Source: Mycoplana rhizolycopersici (lineage in GTDB: Bacteria > Pseudomonadota > Alphaproteobacteria > Rhizobiales > Rhizobiaceae). From it: DNA of 64,000 nt. The stretch is taken from NCBI RefSeq assembly GCF_013378445.1, contig NZ_JABXYK010000014.1, positions 1 to 64,000 of the forward strand, read 5' to 3'. Position 1 is the first letter of the stretch, and every line of letters starts with the position of its first letter. Below are positions 60,977 to 64,000 of the stretch, piece by piece. A program made the position numbers and the translations under genes. The notes beneath the pieces were generated by a model. That model saw only the letters and a program-made list of their open reading frames with translations, searched no databases and was not told where the DNA came from.

Positions 60977-61789
60977 TTGCCCAAGGTCGGAATGGAGCCG
61001 GTGCGCCGCAAGGCGCTTCTCGATGCGACGCTGAAGGCGCTCGGCGACCACGGCTCGCCGGCCGTCACCATGTCGGAGATCGCAAGGCATGCGGGCGTTT
61101 CGCCTGCGCTGGCGCATCACTATTTCGGCTCCAAGGAGCAGCTGCTGGTCGCGACAATCCGGAGTCTTCTCAGGCAGTTGCGCGACGACGTGGTGAAAAC
61201 TATTCAGCACGCTCACACGCCGCGCGAACGGCTTTCCGCCGTCATCCGTACCAGCTTTCACGCCGATCAGTTCGCACCGGAGACGATCGCCGCATGGCTG
61301 GCCTTCTATGCCGATGCGCAGCGATCCGAAGAGACGCGGCGGCTGCTGGTGCTGTATGCGCGCCGGCTGCGTTCGAACCTCGTCGCCAGCCTCGCCGTCC
61401 TGTGTCCGCGCGAGGACGCGATCCGCATTGCCGAAGGTGCCGCAGCCCTGATCGACGGGCTCTATATCCGCCAGGGCCTGCGCGCAGCCCCGATCAGCGC
61501 CGAGGCTTCGATCGCGCTGACGGAGGATTACCTCAACGCGCAGCTGCGGTCGATCGATGCCGCGCCATCCCGAACTGCCCCTCATCCGCCTGCCGGCACC
61601 TTCTCCCCGCAGGCGGGGAGAAGGACGGATGCCGCGCGCTCACCGGCCCACCCTCCCCTTGAGGGGGAGGTTCAGAGCGCAGCTCCGGGGTGGGGTGACC
61701 AGTCGGGAACCATGCAGGCGACCGATGCTGTCGCAGGATCACCCCCGCCCGCCGCTGCGCGGCGACCTCGCCCCTCAAAGGGGAGGTAG
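60977..61789 (+). CDS. betI: Choline-responsive repressor BetI with an extended C-terminus
   Basis: A TetR-type repressor of choline and glycine betaine synthesis genes. The HTH is AVTMSEIARHAGVSPALAHHYFGSKEQLL; the BetI-type start PKVGMEPVRRKALLDATLKAL and the choline-binding domain (FYADAQRSEETRRLLVLYARRL, ALIDGLYIRQGLR) are complete. The TTG start at 60977 follows AAGGAG by 9 bases and fits family starts. Normal BetI proteins end near residue 200; here the frame runs to 270 residues through the repeat at 61577-61624 and a second GGGGAGG-type hairpin region, adding about 70 low-complexity Pro/Ala/Arg residues. The choline-sulfatase gene follows in the same operon. Confidence 0.9.
   Translation: MPKVGMEPVRRKALLDATLKALGDHGSPAVTMSEIARHAGVSPALAHHYFGSKEQLLVATIRSLLRQLRDDVVKTIQHAHTPRERLSAVIRTSFHADQFAPETIAAWLAFYADAQRSEETRRLLVLYARRLRSNLVASLAVLCPREDAIRIAEGAAALIDGLYIRQGLRAAPISAEASIALTEDYLNAQLRSIDAAPSRTAPHPPAGTFSPQAGRRTDAARSPAHPPLEGEVQSAAPGWGDQSGTMQATDAVAGSPPPAAARRPRPSKGR
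61577..61624. repeat. GC-rich palindromic repeat inside the 3' end of betI
   Basis: Identical over 48 bp, in opposite orientation, to 39983-40030. It contains a CCTTCTCCCCGC/GCGGGGAGAAGG hairpin. Further short hairpins of the CCCTCCCC/GGGGAGG type follow to 61790. Confidence 0.85.
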
Positions 61790-61838
61790 GGTGCGCCCCG
61801 CATTTGCCACCCCCGCAACACCCAAGGAACCGCACGCC

Positions 61839-63368
61839 GTGACCGCCAAGAAGCCGAACATCCTGATCATCATGGTCGACCAGCTGAACGGAAAGCTCTT
61901 TCCGGACGGGCCGGCGGACTGGCTGCATGTGCCGCACATGAAGGCGCTGGCGAAACGTTCGGCGCGGTTTGCCAACAACTACACGTCCTCGCCGCTGTGC
62001 GCGCCCGCCCGCGCCTCGTTCATGGCCGGGCAACTGCCGAGCCGCACGCAGGTCTACGACAACGCCGCCGAATACGCCTCCTCGATCCCGACCTTCGCCC
62101 ACCACCTGCGCCGCGCCGGCTACTACACAGCGCTGTCGGGCAAGATGCACTTCGTCGGTCCCGACCAGCTGCACGGCTTCGAGGAGCGGCTGACGACGGA
62201 CATCTATCCGGCCGACTTCGGCTGGACGCCGGACTATCGCAAGCCCGGCGAACGCATCGACTGGTGGTATCACAACATGGGTTCGGTGACGGGCGCCGGC
62301 GTCGCCGAGATCACCAACCAGATGGAATATGACGACGAGGTCGCCTTCCTCGCCAACCAGAAGCTCTATCATCTCTCCCGCGAGAACGACGACGCCGGCC
62401 GCCGTCCCTGGTGCGTGACGGTGTCCTTCACCCATCCGCACGACCCCTATGTCGCGCGCCGCAAGTTCTGGGACCTCTACGCGGACTGCGAACATCTCGA
62501 GCCGGAAGTGAGCATGCTGGAGAAGCAGGACCCGCACTCGCAGCGTATCCTGCATTCCTGCGACTATGCCGGCATGTCGATCACCGCGGAGGACGTGCGC
62601 CGCTCGCGCCGGGCCTATTTCGCCAACATCTCCTATCTCGACGAAAAGGTCGGCGAGCTGGTCGATACGCTGACCCGCACGCGGATGCTGGACGACACGC
62701 TGATCCTGTTCTGCTCCGACCACGGCGACATGCTCGGCGAGCGCGGGCTGTGGTTCAAGATGAACTTCTTCGAGGGCTCGGCGCGGGTGCCGCTGATGAT
62801 CGCCGGTCCCGGCGTCGCCTCCGGCTTGCACACGGTGCCGGTCTCCAACCTCGACGTGACGCCGACGCTCTGCGATCTTGCCGGCATCTCGATGGAAGAG
62901 GTCATGCCGTGGACGGACGGCGAGAGCCTGGTGCCGGTCATCAACGGCGCGGAGCGGACCACGCCGGTGCTGATGGAATATGCGGCCGAGGCCTCCTACG
63001 CGCCGATCGTCGGCATCCGCGAGGGCAAGTGGAAATACGTCCACTGCGAACTCGACCCGGAACAGCTCTACGACCTCGACGCCGACCCGCTGGAACTGAA
63101 CAACCTGGCGACTTCGGACAATCCCGTCATCCGGGCGACACTGGAGGCGTTCAGGCAGATGCGCGAGGCGCGCTGGGACATGGCCGCCTTCGACGCCGCC
63201 GTGCGCGAGAGCCAGGCGCGGCGCTGGGTCGTCTACGAGGCGCTGCGCAACGGCGCCTACTACCCCTGGGACCACCAGCCGCTGCAAAAGGCCTCCGAGC
63301 GCTACATGCGCAACCACATGAACCTCGACAACCTCGAGGAATCCAAACGCTACCCGCGGGGAGAATGA
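61839..63368 (+). CDS. betC: Choline-sulfatase
   Basis: A 509-residue cytoplasmic sulfatase that hydrolyses choline-O-sulfate to choline and sulfate, feeding glycine betaine synthesis. The formylglycine Cys is C54 in [11 protein letters not shown], the expected CxPxR pattern. The metal-site Asp is in [11 protein letters not shown], with [28 protein letters not shown] further on, and the choline-sulfatase C-terminus ([19 protein letters not shown]) is present. GTG 61839 follows AAGGA by 10 bases. The stop overlaps the next gene's start region by a 1-base spacing, so betB is in the same operon. Confidence 0.95.
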   Translation: MTAKKPNILIIMVDQLNGKLFPDGPADWLHVPHMKALAKRSARFANNYTSSPLCAPARASFMAGQLPSRTQVYDNAAEYASSIPTFAHHLRRAGYYTALSGKMHFVGPDQLHGFEERLTTDIYPADFGWTPDYRKPGERIDWWYHNMGSVTGAGVAEITNQMEYDDEVAFLANQKLYHLSRENDDAGRRPWCVTVSFTHPHDPYVARRKFWDLYADCEHLEPEVSMLEKQDPHSQRILHSCDYAGMSITAEDVRRSRRAYFANISYLDEKVGELVDTLTRTRMLDDTLILFCSDHGDMLGERGLWFKMNFFEGSARVPLMIAGPGVASGLHTVPVSNLDVTPTLCDLAGISMEEVMPWTDGESLVPVINGAERTTPVLMEYAAEASYAPIVGIREGKWKYVHCELDPEQLYDLDADPLELNNLATSDNPVIRATLEAFRQMREARWDMAAFDAAVRESQARRWVVYEALRNGAYYPWDHQPLQKASERYMRNHMNLDNLEESKRYPRGE

Positions 63369-63369
63369 G

Positions 63370-64000
63370 ATGAGAGCCCAGCCGAAAGCCAGCCACTTCA
63401 TCGATGGCGAATATGTCGAGGACACCGCGGGCACGCCGTTCGAGAGCCTCTACCCCGCCACCGGCGAGGTGATCGCAAAATTGCATGCGGCAACGCCGGC
63501 AATCGTGGAAAAGGCGATCCAGGCAGCCAAGCGCGCGCAGCCGGAATGGGCGGCGATGAGCCCGACGGCGCGCGGCCGCATCCTCAAGCGCGCAGCCGAG
63601 ATCATGCGCGAGCGCAACCGCGAACTCTCGGAACTGGAGACGCTCGACACCGGCAAGCCGATCCAGGAGACGATCGTCGCCGACCCGACCTCGGGCGCCG
63701 ACAGCTTCGAATTCTTCGGCGGCATCGCGGCCGCCGGCCTCAACGGCGACTACATCCCTCTCGGACAGGATTTCGCCTTTACGAAGCGGGTGCCGCTTGG
63801 CGTCTGCGTCGGCATCGGCGCCTGGAACTATCCCCAGCAGATCGCCTGCTGGAAGGGAGCACCGGCGCTCGTCTGCGGCAACGCCATGGTATTCAAGCCG
63901 TCGGAAAACACCCCGCTCGGCGCGCTTAAGATCGCCGAGATCCTGATCGAGGCCGGCCTGCCGAAGGGGCTCTTCAACGTCATCCAGGGGGACCGCACGA
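63370..64000 (+). CDS. betB: Betaine-aldehyde dehydrogenase, N-terminal part (cut by window edge)
   Basis: The visible 210 residues are the start of an NAD(P)-dependent aldehyde dehydrogenase: [107 protein letters not shown], which matches BetB closely, including the oxyanion Asn in WNYP and the NAD-binding Lys in FKPSENTP. The catalytic Glu and Cys lie beyond the window. It oxidises betaine aldehyde to glycine betaine. ATG 63370 starts one base after the betC stop. Confidence 0.93.
   Translation, partial: MRAQPKASHFIDGEYVEDTAGTPFESLYPATGEVIAKLHAATPAIVEKAIQAAKRAQPEWAAMSPTARGRILKRAAEIMRERNRELSELETLDTGKPIQETIVADPTSGADSFEFFGGIAAAGLNGDYIPLGQDFAFTKRVPLGVCVGIGAWNYPQQIACWKGAPALVCGNAMVFKPSENTPLGALKIAEILIEAGLPKGLFNVIQGDRT

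Noticed and set aside
1-64000. CRISPR arrays, tRNA or rRNA genes
   Set aside because: No regularly spaced repeats or recognisable RNA cores were seen on reading the window.

Overview
The window is chromosomal-type DNA of high G+C from an alphaproteobacterium, most probably a member of the Rhizobiaceae (Ensifer/Sinorhizobium/Rhizobium/Shinella range). The pointers are the betI-betC-betB order, an R. etli-type asparaginase, a Tat-exported TIGR03808-like protein, DUF1344 and DUF2267-like proteins, two membrane PQQ dehydrogenases, and short palindromic intergenic repeats of rhizobial type. The genus cannot be fixed from the sequence alone. No rRNA, tRNA or CRISPR array was seen.

Layout. 1-1.7 kb is mobile DNA: the 3' end of an IS630-type transposase, then a complete IS5/IS427-type element (361-1678) with 17-bp inverted repeats, a frameshifted transposase and an extra 137-codon gene between one end and the transposase. 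1.7-4.5 kb holds a secreted protein, the AMPylase SelO and an acetyltransferase. 4.8-12.8 kb is a periplasmic oxidation block: two PQQ-dependent membrane dehydrogenases (one Gcd-like), a diheme cytochrome c and a cytochrome c', with two small genes and a candidate small RNA between the dehydrogenases. 12.9-18.9 kb carries an Asp/Glu racemase homologue, superoxide dismutase, a branched-chain-type aminotransferase, a zinc alcohol dehydrogenase, a haloacid dehalogenase and trans-aconitate methyltransferase. 19-26.3 kb has a pentapeptide-repeat protein, a Tat-exported amidohydrolase, a LysR gene divergent from an MFS-aldo/keto reductase pair, and a second MFS gene.

26-33.7 kb contains a DUF2267-like protein, a HerA-like ATPase, a YoaK (DUF1275) protein, an ABC-F ATPase, a RES/Xre toxin-antitoxin pair and the divergent ohr/ohrR peroxide-defence pair. 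33.7-38 kb is signalling and envelope: a membrane PAS histidine kinase translationally coupled to a single-domain response regulator, an L,D-transpeptidase, and a DUF4242-adenylate cyclase fusion followed by a perfect 26-bp hairpin. 38-41.2 kb has an ATP-dependent DNA ligase and its ligase-associated metallo-beta-lactamase exonuclease. 41.4-47.9 kb has a MarR/DUF1579 divergon, a PAS-GAF-GGDEF-EAL protein, the TIGR03808-like protein and a PCu(A)C copper chaperone with a small cysteine-containing exported partner. 48-57 kb is a mixed set: two glutathione S-transferases, LysR, YjbR, VOC, asparaginase, DUF3750, MFS, quinone oxidoreductase and DUF1344.

57-64 kb has an EAL-CBS-GGDEF-type protein with altered motifs, a crcB-EamA pair overlapping by 4 nt, HdeD, and the choline-sulfate/glycine betaine operon betI-betC-betB, cut by the window end. 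In this operon an intergenic repeat has apparently run into the 3' end of betI and lengthened its product.

Most genes belong to known families. The less ordinary signals are the passenger gene inside the IS5-type element, the lengthened BetI, the candidate small RNA at 7.8 kb, the crcB leader hairpin, and the large perfect hairpin at 37.1 kb. I did not find a clearly new multi-gene system.
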